Notes: a model not told the origin generated them from the letters alone. 64,000 bases of DNA from Clostridia bacterium (GCA_900769475.1 CAAGGQ010000110.1:1-64000); one strand, 5' to 3'; shown: positions 25,032 to 34,579, counted from the first letter of the stretch. Numbers and translations are program-made.

Positions 25032-25313
25032 TTACCGAGCCGCGGGGGCGGTGTTCTCCGCCGTTCCTTCGGTGGTGGGGAAGGTCACAATGGGAAGCTC
25101 GATGGCGGGACGGGTTTGGGTGGGGGCATCGGTCAACGAAGTCGACTCCGGCGTGGCCGCAGGCTCCTCGGTGGTCGCCTCGGGAAGGATCCCCTCGGGG
25201 GGGCTGACCGAAGCCGCGGGATCGGCAGTCTGTAACGTCCCCTCCCCCGCTCCGCAGGAGGCAAAGAATACAGCGGCAACCAAAAGCCATGCCAACACGT
25301 GCGCTTTTTTCAT
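25032..25313 (-). CDS. Small lipoprotein, Pro/Thr/Glu-rich
   Basis: A 93-residue predicted lipoprotein: basic start, hydrophobic core and lipobox FASC with lipidation at Cys20. The mature part is a low-complexity, Pro-, Thr- and Glu-rich tail with no fold, such as EATTEEPAATPESTS. Start at 25313 gives a seven-base spacing to AAGGAG; the ATG six bases upstream is too close. Promoter 25357-25384 and its own terminator make it a single-gene unit. Function unknown; the tail may be a wall-spanning tether. Confidence 0.65.
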   Translation of the reverse strand: MKKAHVLAWLLVAAVFFASCGAGEGTLQTADPAASVSPPEGILPEATTEEPAATPESTSLTDAPTQTRPAIELPIVTFPTTEGTAENTAPAAR

Positions 25314-25356
25314 ACCCATTCTCCTTTTCCTTGTTCGTTCATTCCTATTCCCCATT

Positions 25357-25384
25357 ATTATAACACAAATGACGGGTTTGTCAA
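25357..25384 (-). promoter_or_regulatory. Promoter of the small lipoprotein gene
   Basis: Minus-strand TTGACA (25379-25384) and TATAAT (25357-25362), spacer 16. Confidence 0.82.
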
Positions 25385-25394
25385 GAAGGGAGAA

Positions 25395-25431
25395 GAAAAA
25401 AGAGGGGGCCAAGCATTCACTTAGCCCCCTC
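25395..25431 (-). terminator. Terminator of the RsgI-like lipoprotein gene
   Basis: On the minus strand GAGGGGGC pairs with GCCCCCTC around a 14-base loop and is followed by TTTTTTC. Confidence 0.85.
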
Positions 25432-25448
25432 AAAACACGGTACGTTCT

Positions 25449-26672
25449 TTATTCTTCTCCCTTTGCCGAAGCAAGCAAACTTTGTTTTCGCTGCAGCAGA
25501 GCCTCCTCCATGGCCTGCAGATCCTCCATATGCTCGGCCTCAAAGGCGGCAAAGAAGGTGTCCTTGGCCGCGTTGACGGCGGCCTCCATTTCGGCAGCCT
25601 TGGCGGTCAGCTCGGCTTGAATATCATCGCTGAAGGCTTCCTCCAGGGCAACCAGACGCTCCTCGCAGGCGCGCAGAGTCTGAAGGAGAGCATCCATGGC
25701 GGCATTGGCCGTCTCCCCCATTTTTTCATAGGCCGCCAAAGCCGCCTCGTATTCCTTCTCCCGCAGCTGCAGGGTGGCCTCCGCGGTTCCGCAATCCTCG
25801 CCGTTGACCTTCATGGTTGCCACGTAGGAGCGTTGCTGCAACAGCTCCACCTTGGCATCTCGCAGGGCAGCAAGATTCTTTTGATATTGGGAATCGGGGG
25901 AAAGCAGAGTCTGGTAGCGCAGCTCCTCCAGAGAGTTAATGGCCTCCTGATATAGGCTCAGGGCCGTTTGATAACCGGCGTGCACCAGGGTATACACACC
26001 GCCCATGGCCTGAATGACCTTGGCGGTCGCCTCTCTTTGCGCAAAAGCGATCCGATGCTCCTTGGCGGCATAGTAGGCTTCCCGCATCTCGGCAGTCAGA
26101 AGAGCGGCGGTCTCCACCCGTCCGGCGGCGATCACACGGTACAGCTCCTCGGCCGACATGGCGTTAGCCTCCTCCTCACTCACCAGCGCAGTGGACAATG
26201 CCAGGGCGCGCAGAGCATCTATCCCCAGCGCCTCGCAGGCCTCCACCTTGCCCTCTAGATCCAGGGACTTCATCGCCTCGGTCAGGCGATCGCTGATCCG
26301 CACCTCCAGAGCCTCGGCATAGCGGGAATCTCCCGAAACCGAGATCTGCACATTGCTCTCAACCTTCTCGTCCGCGGCCAAATAGCCCATCTCTACCGCC
26401 AGGCGAAGGAGATGCTCGGTGGCCTCCTCTGGAGTCTTGCCCACCAGATCCTCGCCCACCAGCAAAATAGCGGCGTCATCGTTCAGCCCGGTCACGGAAA
26501 GAACCTTGTTTTGATCGTCCACCATCAGCTCCACCCCGGGATTGATCTGCAGGGTGACGCGAGTCACCGTTCCCTCGGGAGCTTGGGGAATTCCCTTTGT
26601 ACACGCACCTAAGGAAAGGCTTCCAAGCAGCAAAGTCATCACTAAAAACAGGCAAAAAACGCTTTTTTTCAT
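25449..26672 (-). CDS. Lipoprotein with RsgI-like Asn-Pro domain and long helical region
   Basis: A 407-residue predicted lipoprotein (signal with lipobox LGAC, Cys24). Residues about 37-115 (TRVTLQINPGVELMVDD, VLSVTGLNDDAAILL, GKTPEEATEHLLRLAVEMGYL) match the extracytoplasmic juxtamembrane domain of RsgI-type anti-sigma factors, including the Asn-Pro pair (N44-P45) at which such domains are known to self-cleave. The rest is Ala/Glu-rich and almost entirely helical, probably coiled coil (residues about 190-400). The cytoplasmic sigma-binding domain and membrane span of RsgI are absent, so it cannot be an ordinary anti-sigma factor. Own promoter and terminator. Possible stalk or surface sensor; function unknown. 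Confidence 0.75.
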   Translation of the reverse strand: MKKSVFCLFLVMTLLLGSLSLGACTKGIPQAPEGTVTRVTLQINPGVELMVDDQNKVLSVTGLNDDAAILLVGEDLVGKTPEEATEHLLRLAVEMGYLAADEKVESNVQISVSGDSRYAEALEVRISDRLTEAMKSLDLEGKVEACEALGIDALRALALSTALVSEEEANAMSAEELYRVIAAGRVETAALLTAEMREAYYAAKEHRIAFAQREATAKVIQAMGGVYTLVHAGYQTALSLYQEAINSLEELRYQTLLSPDSQYQKNLAALRDAKVELLQQRSYVATMKVNGEDCGTAEATLQLREKEYEAALAAYEKMGETANAAMDALLQTLRACEERLVALEEAFSDDIQAELTAKAAEMEAAVNAAKDTFFAAFEAEHMEDLQAMEEALLQRKQSLLASAKGEE

Positions 26673-26720
26673 AATCCATTCCTCCGTAGAAATTGGTTTT
26701 GATACCCAAAAGCCACCGTT

Positions 26721-26749
26721 ATTATAACAAAAAAAGCCTTATTTGTCAA
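26721..26749 (-). promoter_or_regulatory. Promoter of the RsgI-like lipoprotein gene
   Basis: Minus-strand TTGACA (26744-26749) and TATAAT (26721-26726), spacer 17. Confidence 0.9.
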
Positions 26750-26838
26750 GATTTATTTGCAAATCGCACAAAAAGAAGCTCGTAATTGGGAGATTTTAAA
26801 TAGAAAGTTACAAAATTGATAAAATTTCGGCAAAGCCC

Positions 26839-26867
26839 TTGTATATTTTGGAAAAATGAGGTAAAAT
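26839..26867 (+). promoter_or_regulatory. Probable gap promoter
   Basis: TTGTAT at 26839-26844 and TAAAAT at 26862-26867, spacer 17, about 75 bases before the start codon. Weaker match than most in the window. Confidence 0.55.
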
Positions 26868-26945
26868 ATAGAATGTATGGATAGGTTTATCCCGATCCAA
26901 AACAAGGAAAACAAAAAAATCATATATTAACGGAGGATTATTCCA

Positions 26946-27965
26946 ATGGCAAACGTAAAAGTTGCAATCAACGGCTTCGGCCGCATCGGTCGTCTGGCAT
27001 TCCGTCAGATGTTCGGCGCAAAGGGTTATCAGGTAGTTGCTATTAACGACCTTACCAAGCCCTCCATGCTTGCTCACCTTCTCAAGTACGACACTGCTCA
27101 GGGCAGATACAACCACGACGTGGTTGCTGACGATGAGGCAAGCACCATCACCGTTGACGGCAAGACCATCAAGATCTATTCTGAAAAGGACGCTGTAAAC
27201 CTTCCTTGGAAGAAGCTGAAGGTTGACGTTGTTCTCGAGTGCACCGGCTTCTACTGCACCCAGGAGAAGTCCATGGCTCACATCACTGCAGGCGCAAAGA
27301 AGGTTGTTATCTCTGCTCCCGCTGACAAGGCTACCAAGACCGTTGTTTACAGCGTAAACGAGAACATCCTCACTCCCGATGACAAGATCATCTCCGCTGC
27401 ATCCTGCACCACCAACTGCCTGGCTCCCATGGCAAAGGCCCTCAATGACTACGCTCCCATTCAGAGCGGTATCATGACCACCGTTCACGCTTACACCGGC
27501 GACCAGATGATCCTGGACGGCCCCCACAGAAAGGGTGACCTCCGCCGTGCACGTGCAGGCGCACAGAACATCGTTCCCAACTCCACCGGTGCCGCTAAGG
27601 CAATCGGCCTGGTTATTCCCGAGCTCGACGGCAAGCTGATCGGCTCCGCTCAGAGAGTTCCCACCTGCACCGGTTCCACCACCATTCTGGTAGCCGTTGT
27701 TAAGGGCAAGGACATCACTAAGGAAGGCATCAACGAGGCTATGAAGGCTGCTGCTTCCGCATCCTTTGGTTACAACACCGATCCCATTGTTTCTTCCGAC
27801 GTGATCGGTATCACCTACGGTTCTCTGTTCGATGCTACCCAGACCATGGTTGCTAAGATTGACGACGATACCTACCAGGTACAGGTTGTTTCTTGGTACG
27901 ACAACGAGAACTCCTACACCAGCCAGATGGTTCGCACCATTAAGTACTTTGCTGAGCTGGCATAA
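26946..27965 (+). CDS. gap: Glyceraldehyde-3-phosphate dehydrogenase
   Basis: A 339-residue type I GAPDH of glycolysis. The NAD-binding start is [16 protein letters not shown], the catalytic cysteine is Cys154 in SAASCTTN, and [14 protein letters not shown] closes the active site. Codon choice (GTT, GCT, AAG, CTC) is markedly more biased than in neighbouring genes, as expected for a very highly expressed protein. The CGGAGG ribosome site is strong. Single gene: a strong terminator follows and no pgk or tpi gene is attached, unlike many Firmicutes. Confidence 0.97.
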   Translation: MANVKVAINGFGRIGRLAFRQMFGAKGYQVVAINDLTKPSMLAHLLKYDTAQGRYNHDVVADDEASTITVDGKTIKIYSEKDAVNLPWKKLKVDVVLECTGFYCTQEKSMAHITAGAKKVVISAPADKATKTVVYSVNENILTPDDKIISAASCTTNCLAPMAKALNDYAPIQSGIMTTVHAYTGDQMILDGPHRKGDLRRARAGAQNIVPNSTGAAKAIGLVIPELDGKLIGSAQRVPTCTGSTTILVAVVKGKDITKEGINEAMKAAASASFGYNTDPIVSSDVIGITYGSLFDATQTMVAKIDDDTYQVQVVSWYDNENSYTSQMVRTIKYFAELA

Positions 27966-27985
27966 TTAAAAACCACCGTGTTTCC

Positions 27986-28016
27986 GGCCGGGGCGCATGT
28001 CGCCCCGGCCTTTTTT
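27986..28016 (+). terminator. Terminator of gap
   Basis: GGCCGGGGCG and CGCCCCGGCC pair around CATGT, followed by TTTTTT. Confidence 0.92.
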
Positions 28017-28095
28017 GCCTCCCCTCAAAGGCTTTTTCGCTCCCAAAAAACAAATATTCACTTTCACAGTTTTGATTCTCTCTGTTTTCACTAAA

Positions 28096-28113
28096 AATGA
28101 ATATTTATTCATT
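28096..28113 (+). promoter_or_regulatory. ARG box 1 (ArgR operator)
   Basis: AATGAATATTTATTCATT, an 8-2-8 palindrome matching the TGAAT-N4-ATTCA consensus of ArgR/AhrC operators, 60 bases upstream of the arg promoter -35. A further half-site (ATATTCA) lies at about 28051. Confidence 0.75.
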
Positions 28114-28150
28114 GTATTCCCCGATTAAATTAACAAAATCGCAAAAATGC

Positions 28151-28164
28151 TGAATATTTTTTCA
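28151..28164 (+). promoter_or_regulatory. ARG box 2 (ArgR operator)
   Basis: TGAATATTTTTTCA, a second ArgR-type site 53 bases (about five turns) from box 1 and ten bases before the -35 box. Paired boxes fit hexameric ArgR binding. Confidence 0.65.
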
Positions 28165-28173
28165 CATTCAGTA

Positions 28174-28202
28174 TTGACAAACCAGGGGGCTTTGAGTATA
28201 AT
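28174..28202 (+). promoter_or_regulatory. Promoter of argCJBDF
   Basis: TTGACA at 28174-28179 and TATAAT at 28197-28202, spacer 17. Confidence 0.92.
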
Positions 28203-28265
28203 ATAAGATATTATTAAAATGGGGGGATGATTTTGCTTTTCCCCGTGCCAGAAAGGAACCCCACT

Positions 28266-29189
28266 ATGACCAAAGTGTTTATCGACGGCAGCGCCGGAAC
28301 CACCGGCCTGCGCATCAATGAACGGCTGGCAAACCGCCCGGATCTAGAGTTGACCCGCCTTCCCGAAGCCCTGCGAAAGGATACCGAAGCACGACGCGCG
28401 GCCCTCAACGAAGCCGACATTGCTTTCCTGTGCCTTCCCGACGCCGCCGCCATCGAAGCGGTGTCTCTGGTCACCAATCCCAACACGGTGATCATCGATA
28501 CCTCCACGGCGCATCGCACTGCTCCCGGCTGGACCTATGGTTTCCCCGAACTGGAGGGCCAGAGAGAAAAAATCCAAGCCTCTCGCCGCATTGCCAACCC
28601 CGGCTGTCACGCCAGCGGCTTCATTGCCTTGGTAGCTCCTTTGGTCAGAGCGGGATTGCTTTCCCCGGACACCCCTTTGACCGCCTTCTCCCTCACCGGC
28701 TACTCGGGCGGCGGCAAGAGCATGATCGCCGAGTACGAGAACGCCGAGCACGATCCCCTTTTGGACGCGCCTCGGATGTATGGTCTGACCCAAAAGCACA
28801 AGCATCTGCCGGAAATGGTAGCCATCTGCGGACTGTCCCAAGCCCCCGTCTTCTGTCCCATCGTAGCTCCCTACTACGCGGGGATGGAGGTCACCGTGCC
28901 CCTCTTCAAAGAGCAGCTCAAAGGAACCCTTGAGGACGTGAAGAACGCCTACCGGGCGCTGGCCGGCAAGGGTCTGGTTCGCTTTGCGGAAACGGCCGAC
29001 GAGAACGGCTTCCTCTCGGGCAACGCTCTGGAGGGACGGGACGATATGCAGATCACGGTGAGCGGAAACGAGGATCGCATCCTTCTGGTGGCTCGCTTTG
29101 ATAATCTTGGCAAGGGCGCCTCGGGTGCCGCCATTCAAAACATGAACCTGGTGCTCGGCGTTCCCGAGTCCACGGGACTGAACGTATAA
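28266..29189 (+). CDS. argC: N-acetyl-gamma-glutamyl-phosphate reductase (type 2)
   Basis: A 307-residue reductase for step three of arginine synthesis, making N-acetylglutamate semialdehyde with NADPH. It is the shorter type-2 form: start VFIDGSAGTTGLRI (nucleotide site) and catalytic Cys114 in ANPGCHASGF. The ATG at 28266 follows AAAGGAA. First gene of argCJBDF, under two ARG boxes and a strong promoter; 25 bases separate it from argJ. Confidence 0.95.
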   Translation: MTKVFIDGSAGTTGLRINERLANRPDLELTRLPEALRKDTEARRAALNEADIAFLCLPDAAAIEAVSLVTNPNTVIIDTSTAHRTAPGWTYGFPELEGQREKIQASRRIANPGCHASGFIALVAPLVRAGLLSPDTPLTAFSLTGYSGGGKSMIAEYENAEHDPLLDAPRMYGLTQKHKHLPEMVAICGLSQAPVFCPIVAPYYAGMEVTVPLFKEQLKGTLEDVKNAYRALAGKGLVRFAETADENGFLSGNALEGRDDMQITVSGNEDRILLVARFDNLGKGASGAAIQNMNLVLGVPESTGLNV

Positions 29190-29214
29190 AAAGCATCGAA
29201 AGGATAACACGAAC

Positions 29215-30429
29215 ATGAAACTGATATCTGGCGGCGTTTGCGCCGCAAAGGGCTTTACCGCCAACGGCATTCACTGCGGGATCCGCAAAAACAAGACCAA
29301 ACGGGATCTGGCGCTGATCTACAGTGCCTGCCCCGCCGCCGCGGCCGCCGTTTATACCACCAACCTGGTCAAAGGTGCTCCTTTGTTGGTCACCAAGGAC
29401 CATCTTGCCAACGGTCGGGCCCAGGCCGTGATCTGCAACAGTGGAAACGCCAACACCTGCAACGCCAACGGTATTGAGATCGCTGAGGAAATGAGCGCTT
29501 GCCTGGCCAAAGCCCTGGGCATGAATGCCAACGACGTGGTGGTTGCCTCCACGGGAGTCATCGGTCAACCTCTGAATATCGAACCCATTGCCGCGGGCAT
29601 TCCCACGCTGGTAGCCGGTCTTTCCACCGAGGGCGGAGAAGCCGCCGCCGAGGGCATTATGACCACCGATACCGTAAAAAAGGAAATAGCAGTGGAATTT
29701 GAGATTGGCGGCAAGATCTGCCATCTGGGCGGCATTGCCAAGGGGAGCGGCATGATCCATCCCAACATGGCCACCATGCTGGTGTTCATCACCTCCGACG
29801 TTGCCATTTCCCCCGCGCTTCTGCAAAAGGCCCTCTCGGGGGACATTGCCAACACCTTTAACATGGTGAGCGTGGACGGCGATACCTCCACCAACGATAT
29901 GGTCACCGTTCTTGCCAACGGCATGGCCGGCAATCCCGAGATCAAGGAAGAAAACGAGGATTTTGCCACCTTTATGAAGGCACTCAACACGGTTACCGTA
30001 GCCCTCTGCCGCAAGATCGCTGGAGACGGTGAGGGTGCCACGAAGCTCCTGGAGTGCAATGTCACCGGCGCCAAGGATATTCCCACCGCCAAGACCGTGG
30101 CCAAGAGCGTGATCTGCTCCAGCCTGCTCAAGGCGGCCATGTTCGGCGCCGATGCCAACTGGGGTCGCGTGCTCTGCGCCATCGGCTATAGCGGTGCCGA
30201 CGTTGACGTAAACGCCGTGGACGTTGCCTTCCGCAGTACCAAGGGCACCGTAGAGGTATGCAAGAACGGTGCGGGCGTGGAATTCTCCGAAGAGACGGCC
30301 AAGGAGATCCTCCTGGAAAAGGAGATCGAAATTCTGGTGTCCCTTGGCACGGGCGAGGGCACAGCCACCGCCTGGGGCTGTGATCTGACCTACGATTACG
30401 TGAAGATCAACGGCGATTACCGTACGTGA
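29215..30429 (+). CDS. argJ: Bifunctional ornithine acetyltransferase / N-acetylglutamate synthase
   Basis: A 404-residue enzyme that moves acetyl from N-acetylornithine to glutamate, closing the arginine acetyl cycle. It is made as one chain and cuts itself before a threonine: here the motif is MIHPNMATML with Thr187 as nucleophile, between Ala186 and Thr187. The C-terminus TAWGCDLTYDYVKINGDYRT is standard. Ribosome site GAAAGGA. It is separated from argB by 209 bases filled with hairpins and a dispersed repeat, the only large gap in the operon. Confidence 0.96.
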   Translation: MKLISGGVCAAKGFTANGIHCGIRKNKTKRDLALIYSACPAAAAAVYTTNLVKGAPLLVTKDHLANGRAQAVICNSGNANTCNANGIEIAEEMSACLAKALGMNANDVVVASTGVIGQPLNIEPIAAGIPTLVAGLSTEGGEAAAEGIMTTDTVKKEIAVEFEIGGKICHLGGIAKGSGMIHPNMATMLVFITSDVAISPALLQKALSGDIANTFNMVSVDGDTSTNDMVTVLANGMAGNPEIKEENEDFATFMKALNTVTVALCRKIAGDGEGATKLLECNVTGAKDIPTAKTVAKSVICSSLLKAAMFGADANWGRVLCAIGYSGADVDVNAVDVAFRSTKGTVEVCKNGAGVEFSEETAKEILLEKEIEILVSLGTGEGTATAWGCDLTYDYVKINGDYRT

Positions 30430-30450
30430 TACGGATTTTTAGATGATATA

Positions 30451-30507
30451 AACTCCTTAGCCGCTTTTTCTTTTGACACCATAGGCGCAAAAGAAAAAGC
30501 TACCAAA
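30451..30507. repeat. Dispersed repeat family C, copy 1
   Basis: GCTTTTTCTTTTG and CAAAAGAAAAAGC form a perfect 13-base stem around ACACCATAGGCG. The whole unit, including the leading ACTCCTT and trailing CCAAAA, recurs at 45193-45250. Confidence 0.7.
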
Positions 30508-30527
30508 AAGAAAACGCCGAGGATATT

Positions 30528-30598
30528 TCGCCGTCTGCGGACGGCGAGGAGGCTTACGCAGCCTCCACTGCGCCACCTTTTGAAAAAGGTGGACGAAA
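30528..30598. repeat. Hairpin mosaic in the argJ-argB gap
   Basis: Three successive stem-loops: CGCCGTCTGCGGACGGCG, GAGGCTTACGCAGCCTC and CCACCTTTTGAAAAAGGTGG. No T-run marks a clean terminator. They follow the family C repeat without a break. Confidence 0.55.
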
Positions 30599-30638
30599 AC
30601 TTTTACAGAAGAACATCATCCATCTGAAAGGATCTATC

Positions 30639-31508
30639 ATGAGCATCGATTTTTCCAACGCACAGCGCGCCGAGGTACTGACCGAGGCGCTCCCCTACAT
30701 CAAACGCTACACGGGCAAAACCGTGGTGGTCAAATACGGCGGCAACGCCATGATCAACGAAGAACTCAAAATGCAGGTCATGGAGGACATCGTCCTTCTT
30801 TGGCTCATCGGTGTGAAGGTCGTGCTGGTGCATGGCGGCGGCCCCGAGATCAGCGATTTGATGAACCGCCTGGGCAAAAAAGCCGAATTTGTGGACGGAC
30901 TTCGGGTTACCGATAAGGAAACCGTGGACATCGTTCAAATGGTTCTGGCCGGCAAGGTCAACAAGACCCTGGTCAACCTTCTGGAAATGAAGGGCGGCAA
31001 AGCCATGGGCATCTCGGGCATGGACGGTCGCCTCATCGAATCCAAGGTCAAGGACGAGCGTCTGGGATACGTGGGGGAGATCACCAAGATCCATATCCAG
31101 CCCGTGGTCGACCTTTTGGAAAAGGGCTACATCCCCGTGATCTCCACCGTGGGCTGTGACAAGCAGGGCAACACCTACAACATCAACGGCGACACCGCCG
31201 CCGCTCATATTGCCGGGGCACTCAACGCCGCCCGACTGATCATGATGACCGATATTGCCGGCGTTCTGCGGGATAAGGATGATCCCTCCTCTCTGATCCC
31301 CGAGATCACCGTGGCCGACGCCAAGGAGCTGCAGAACAGCGGCGTCATCTCGGGGGGCATGATCCCCAAAGTGGAGTGCTGTGTGGAGGCCATTCAAAAA
31401 GGAGTGCAAAACGTGATCATTATGGACGGTCGCGTTCCCCACTCGATCCTCATGGAGCTGCTCACCGACGAGGGTGCCGGCACCATGGTTACCGGAGGCA
31501 CCAAATGA
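30639..31508 (+). CDS. argB: Acetylglutamate kinase
   Basis: A 289-residue kinase that phosphorylates N-acetylglutamate (step two of arginine synthesis). Amino-acid-kinase blocks are VVKYGGNAM, VLVHGGGPEI and NINGDTAAAHIAGAL. Length near 290 with an N-terminal helix (residues 1-20) resembles the arginine-inhibited hexameric form, but that is inference. AAAGGA ribosome site. Its stop overlaps the argD start (ATGA). Confidence 0.96.
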   Translation: MSIDFSNAQRAEVLTEALPYIKRYTGKTVVVKYGGNAMINEELKMQVMEDIVLLWLIGVKVVLVHGGGPEISDLMNRLGKKAEFVDGLRVTDKETVDIVQMVLAGKVNKTLVNLLEMKGGKAMGISGMDGRLIESKVKDERLGYVGEITKIHIQPVVDLLEKGYIPVISTVGCDKQGNTYNINGDTAAAHIAGALNAARLIMMTDIAGVLRDKDDPSSLIPEITVADAKELQNSGVISGGMIPKVECCVEAIQKGVQNVIIMDGRVPHSILMELLTDEGAGTMVTGGTK

Positions 31509-32683
31509 ATCAACTGCAACAAACCGACAACACCTACGTGGCCCACACCTACGCCCGCTTCCCCGTAGAGATTCTTTCGGGCAAGGGCTCCGAGGTCTTT
31601 GACGAAACCGGAAAACGCTATATCGACATGGGATCGGGCATAGGAGTGACCGCCTTCGGCATTGCCGATGACGAATGGGTCAAGGCGGTTACCGCCCAGC
31701 TGAACAAGATTCAGCATATGTCCAATCTTTACTATACCGAGCCCTGCGCCAATCTGGCACAGCTGCTTTGCCAGCGAACCGGCATGAAGAAGGTCTTCTT
31801 TTCCAACTCGGGGGCCGAGGCCAACGAATGTGCCATCAAGGCGGCACGCAAATATGCCGCCGAGAAAAAGGGGTCCGAATACAACGTGATCGTCACCCTG
31901 GAAAATAGCTTCCACGGCAGAACCCTGACCACCCTGGCCGCCACAGGACAGGCAAAGTTCCACGAGCTCTTTCAGCCTCTGACCCCCGGCTTCCTCTCGG
32001 TGCCCGCCAACGATCCGGACGCCATGAAGGAGGTACTCTCCACCCACAAGGTGGCGGGGATCCTGATGGAATGTGTGCAAGGCGAGGGGGGCGTCATCGC
32101 CCTGGAACCCGATTACGTGCGTGAGGTAGCTCGATTGGCACGGGAGCAGGACGTGCTCCTGATGATCGACGAGGTACAAACCGGCAACGGCCGCACCGGC
32201 GAGCTTTACGCCTTCCAGCACTTTGGCATCACCCCCGACGTGGTGTCCACCGCCAAGGGATTGGGCGGCGGTCTGCCCCTGGGTGCCACCCTCTTGGGAG
32301 AGAAGGTGGAGAACATCTTCGCTCCCGGGGATCACGGCTCCACCTTTGGCGGCAATCCCGTGGCCTGCGCGGGGGCCGTCAATCTCATTTCGCGCATGGA
32401 TGATCGGCTGTTGAACGAAGTAAAAGAAAAGAGCAACTATATCTTCAACACGCTGAAGGACTGCAAAGGCATTGAGAGCGTGAGCGGTCTGGGACTAATG
32501 ATCGGCATTCAAACCGCCCGTCCCGCCGCCGACGTGATCCGCGAATGCATGGAGGCAGGAGTCCTCTGTCTGAGTGCCAAAACCAAGGTGCGTCTGCTTC
32601 CCGCCCTAAATATCCCCATGAATACCCTGAAGGAAGCCATTGAAATTATCAAACGCGTTTGCGCCAAGGAGGCTACCGTATGA
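31505..32683 (+). CDS. argD: Acetylornithine aminotransferase
   Basis: A 392-residue class III PLP aminotransferase converting N-acetylglutamate semialdehyde to N-acetylornithine. The pyridoxal lysine lies in [26 protein letters not shown] and [17 protein letters not shown] are family blocks. Start at 31505 overlaps argB by four bases; the open frame upstream is not used. Its stop overlaps argF. Confidence 0.95.
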   Translation: MNQLQQTDNTYVAHTYARFPVEILSGKGSEVFDETGKRYIDMGSGIGVTAFGIADDEWVKAVTAQLNKIQHMSNLYYTEPCANLAQLLCQRTGMKKVFFSNSGAEANECAIKAARKYAAEKKGSEYNVIVTLENSFHGRTLTTLAATGQAKFHELFQPLTPGFLSVPANDPDAMKEVLSTHKVAGILMECVQGEGGVIALEPDYVREVARLAREQDVLLMIDEVQTGNGRTGELYAFQHFGITPDVVSTAKGLGGGLPLGATLLGEKVENIFAPGDHGSTFGGNPVACAGAVNLISRMDDRLLNEVKEKSNYIFNTLKDCKGIESVSGLGLMIGIQTARPAADVIRECMEAGVLCLSAKTKVRLLPALNIPMNTLKEAIEIIKRVCAKEATV

Positions 32684-33666
32684 ATCTCAAAGGAAAGCAT
32701 TTCTTAAAGCTGTTGGATTTTACTCCCGCGGAGATCGAGGGGCTTCTCGATCTGGCCGCAAAGCTGAAAGCCGAAAAAAAGAAGCGCATCCCCCACAAGC
32801 TCTTTTCCGACAAGAGCATTGCTCTGGTATTTGAAAAGACAAGCACCCGCACCCGTTGCGCCTTTGAGGTAGCGGCGGCAGATCTGGGAATGCACCCCGT
32901 CTATCTGGATCCCACGGGCTCCCAGATCGGCAAAAAGGAAAGCATTGCCGACACGGCCCGGGTTCTTGGCAGAATGTTTGACGGCATCGAATACCGTGGC
33001 TTTGGCCAGGAAATCGTGGAGGAGCTGGCCGCTCACGCAGGCGTTCCCGTATGGAATGGTCTGACCAACGAGTTCCACCCCACCCAGATTCTTGCTGACT
33101 TTTTGACCATCCGTGAGATCTTCGGCTCTCTCAAGGGCAAAAAGCTGGTCTACATGGGAGACGCCCGCTACAACATGGGCAACTCTCTGATGGTGGGCTG
33201 TGCCAAGATGGGCATGCACTTCGTTGCCTGCGCTCCCAAAAAGTACTTCCCCAACCAAGAATTGGTGAACACCTGTCAGGCGATCGCGGCAGAAACCGGT
33301 GCCACCCTGGAATTCATTGAGGATCCCATGGTTGCCACCAAGGGTGCCCACGTGATCTACACCGACGTTTGGGTCTCCATGGGCGAGCCCGACAGCGTGT
33401 GGCAGGAGCGGATCGAGGAGCTTTCCCCCTACCGCGTGACCATGGAGCTGATGAACAACGCGGGGGACGCGTGCCGCTTTATGCACTGCCTGCCCGCCTT
33501 CCACGATCTGAAAACTACCATTGGTAAGCAGATCTACGAAAAATTCGGAATCACCTGCATGGAGGTGACCGACGAGGTCTTTGAAAGCAACCGCTCGGTG
33601 GTCTTTGACGAGGCCGAGAACCGTTTGCACACCATCAAGGCCGTCATGGCCGCCACTCTGGTCTGA
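32680..33666 (+). CDS. argF: Ornithine carbamoyltransferase
   Basis: A 328-residue transcarbamylase (ornithine + carbamoyl phosphate to citrulline). The carbamoyl-phosphate loop STRTR is residues 55-59; HPTQ, and [10 protein letters not shown] near the C-terminus, are the other substrate motifs. It overlaps argD by four bases and ends the operon; argG and argH are not in the window. The anabolic role follows from its operon. Confidence 0.96.
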   Translation: MNLKGKHFLKLLDFTPAEIEGLLDLAAKLKAEKKKRIPHKLFSDKSIALVFEKTSTRTRCAFEVAAADLGMHPVYLDPTGSQIGKKESIADTARVLGRMFDGIEYRGFGQEIVEELAAHAGVPVWNGLTNEFHPTQILADFLTIREIFGSLKGKKLVYMGDARYNMGNSLMVGCAKMGMHFVACAPKKYFPNQELVNTCQAIAAETGATLEFIEDPMVATKGAHVIYTDVWVSMGEPDSVWQERIEELSPYRVTMELMNNAGDACRFMHCLPAFHDLKTTIGKQIYEKFGITCMEVTDEVFESNRSVVFDEAENRLHTIKAVMAATLV

Positions 33667-33809
33667 TTTTTATCCAAACAACCAACGGTTGAGCGTTTTT
33701 TCACCAAATGGTTGACCCAAAACAACCGTTGTTCCCTTCCCTTTTGATCCACTGCTTGCTATCATAGTCGTACAGGCCTCCTACGGTCTGGGAAAGGATG
33801 GTACCAAAA

Positions 33810-34301
33810 ATGAATCAAACTCTTGGAAACCGCATTGCCGAAAAACGCCGTGCCGCAGGACTCAAGCAGGACGAGGTGGCGGAGCGCCTGGGAGTATCGC
33901 CCCAGGCCGTCTCCAAATGGGAGAACGATATCTCTGCCCCCGACATCTCCCTGCTTCCCCCTCTGGCCGCTCTCTTGGGCTGCACCGTGGATACTCTGCT
34001 CTCGGGAGAAAAGTCTCCCGCGGTCAAGCTGCTCCCCTCCGAGGAGCGCAAATCCTTTGACGAAATGATGCTCCGCATCCTGGTCAACTCCGCCGATGGA
34101 GAAAAGGTGAAGGTCAATCTTCCCCTCTCCTTGGTCAAAATGGGGATCTCTTTGGGCATGACCGCACAGCTGACCAACAACAACGCCATGAACAAAATTG
34201 ACGTGGAGCAGATCCTGGCTCTGGTGGATCAGGGTCTGGTGGGCAAGCTGGTGGAGATCGAGAGCGGAGACGGCAACACCGTGGAAATCTGGGTGGAATA
34301 A
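33810..34301 (+). CDS. XRE regulator with SHOCT-like C-terminal domain
   Basis: A 163-residue protein. The N-terminal 60 residues form a Cro/C1 helix-turn-helix (KQDEVAERLGVSPQAVSKW). After a linker, the C-terminus (VKVNLPLSLVKMGISLGM ... ALVDQGLVGKLVEIES) has the pattern of the small SHOCT-like domain that often accompanies bacterial toast-rack (YvlB-type) proteins. Start at 33810 with GGAAAGG upstream; the ATG at 33798 overlaps that site. It overlaps the next small gene by one base, so the two work as a unit. Target unknown. Confidence 0.75.
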   Translation: MNQTLGNRIAEKRRAAGLKQDEVAERLGVSPQAVSKWENDISAPDISLLPPLAALLGCTVDTLLSGEKSPAVKLLPSEERKSFDEMMLRILVNSADGEKVKVNLPLSLVKMGISLGMTAQLTNNNAMNKIDVEQILALVDQGLVGKLVEIESGDGNTVEIWVE

Positions 34302-34579
34302 TGCAGATCCGCGTCGATCGTCCCCAACACAGAAGGATCCGTATTCTTCTTCCCAACGGGCTTTTGATGAACCGCCTGACCGCGTTCCTGATCGCTCAGG
34401 CGCAAAAGAAATCGGCCAAGGAAGCAAAAGGCTCCTCGGAGGAGCCCGTCCTCACCGCGCGTCAGCTGTATGCCCTCTTTCGGGAGATCAAGCGGCTCAA
34501 AAAGGCTCTTCCCACCCCCGAATGGAATTTGGTCGAGGTCGAAGGTGCCGACGGCGAGACCGTGATCCTTCGCTTTTGA
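34301..34579 (+). CDS. Hypothetical partner of the XRE-SHOCT protein
   Basis: A 92-residue protein. It begins with a short beta part (RIRILLPNGLLMNRLTAFLI) and has a helical middle (ARQLYALFREIKRLKKAL) before WNLVEVEGADGETVILRF, which echoes the end of the preceding protein (LVEIESGDGNTVEIWVE). The one-base overlap (TAATG) shows translational coupling. Small partners like this recur beside SHOCT-like regulators. No function is assigned. Confidence 0.6.
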   Translation: MQIRVDRPQHRRIRILLPNGLLMNRLTAFLIAQAQKKSAKEAKGSSEEPVLTARQLYALFREIKRLKKALPTPEWNLVEVEGADGETVILRF

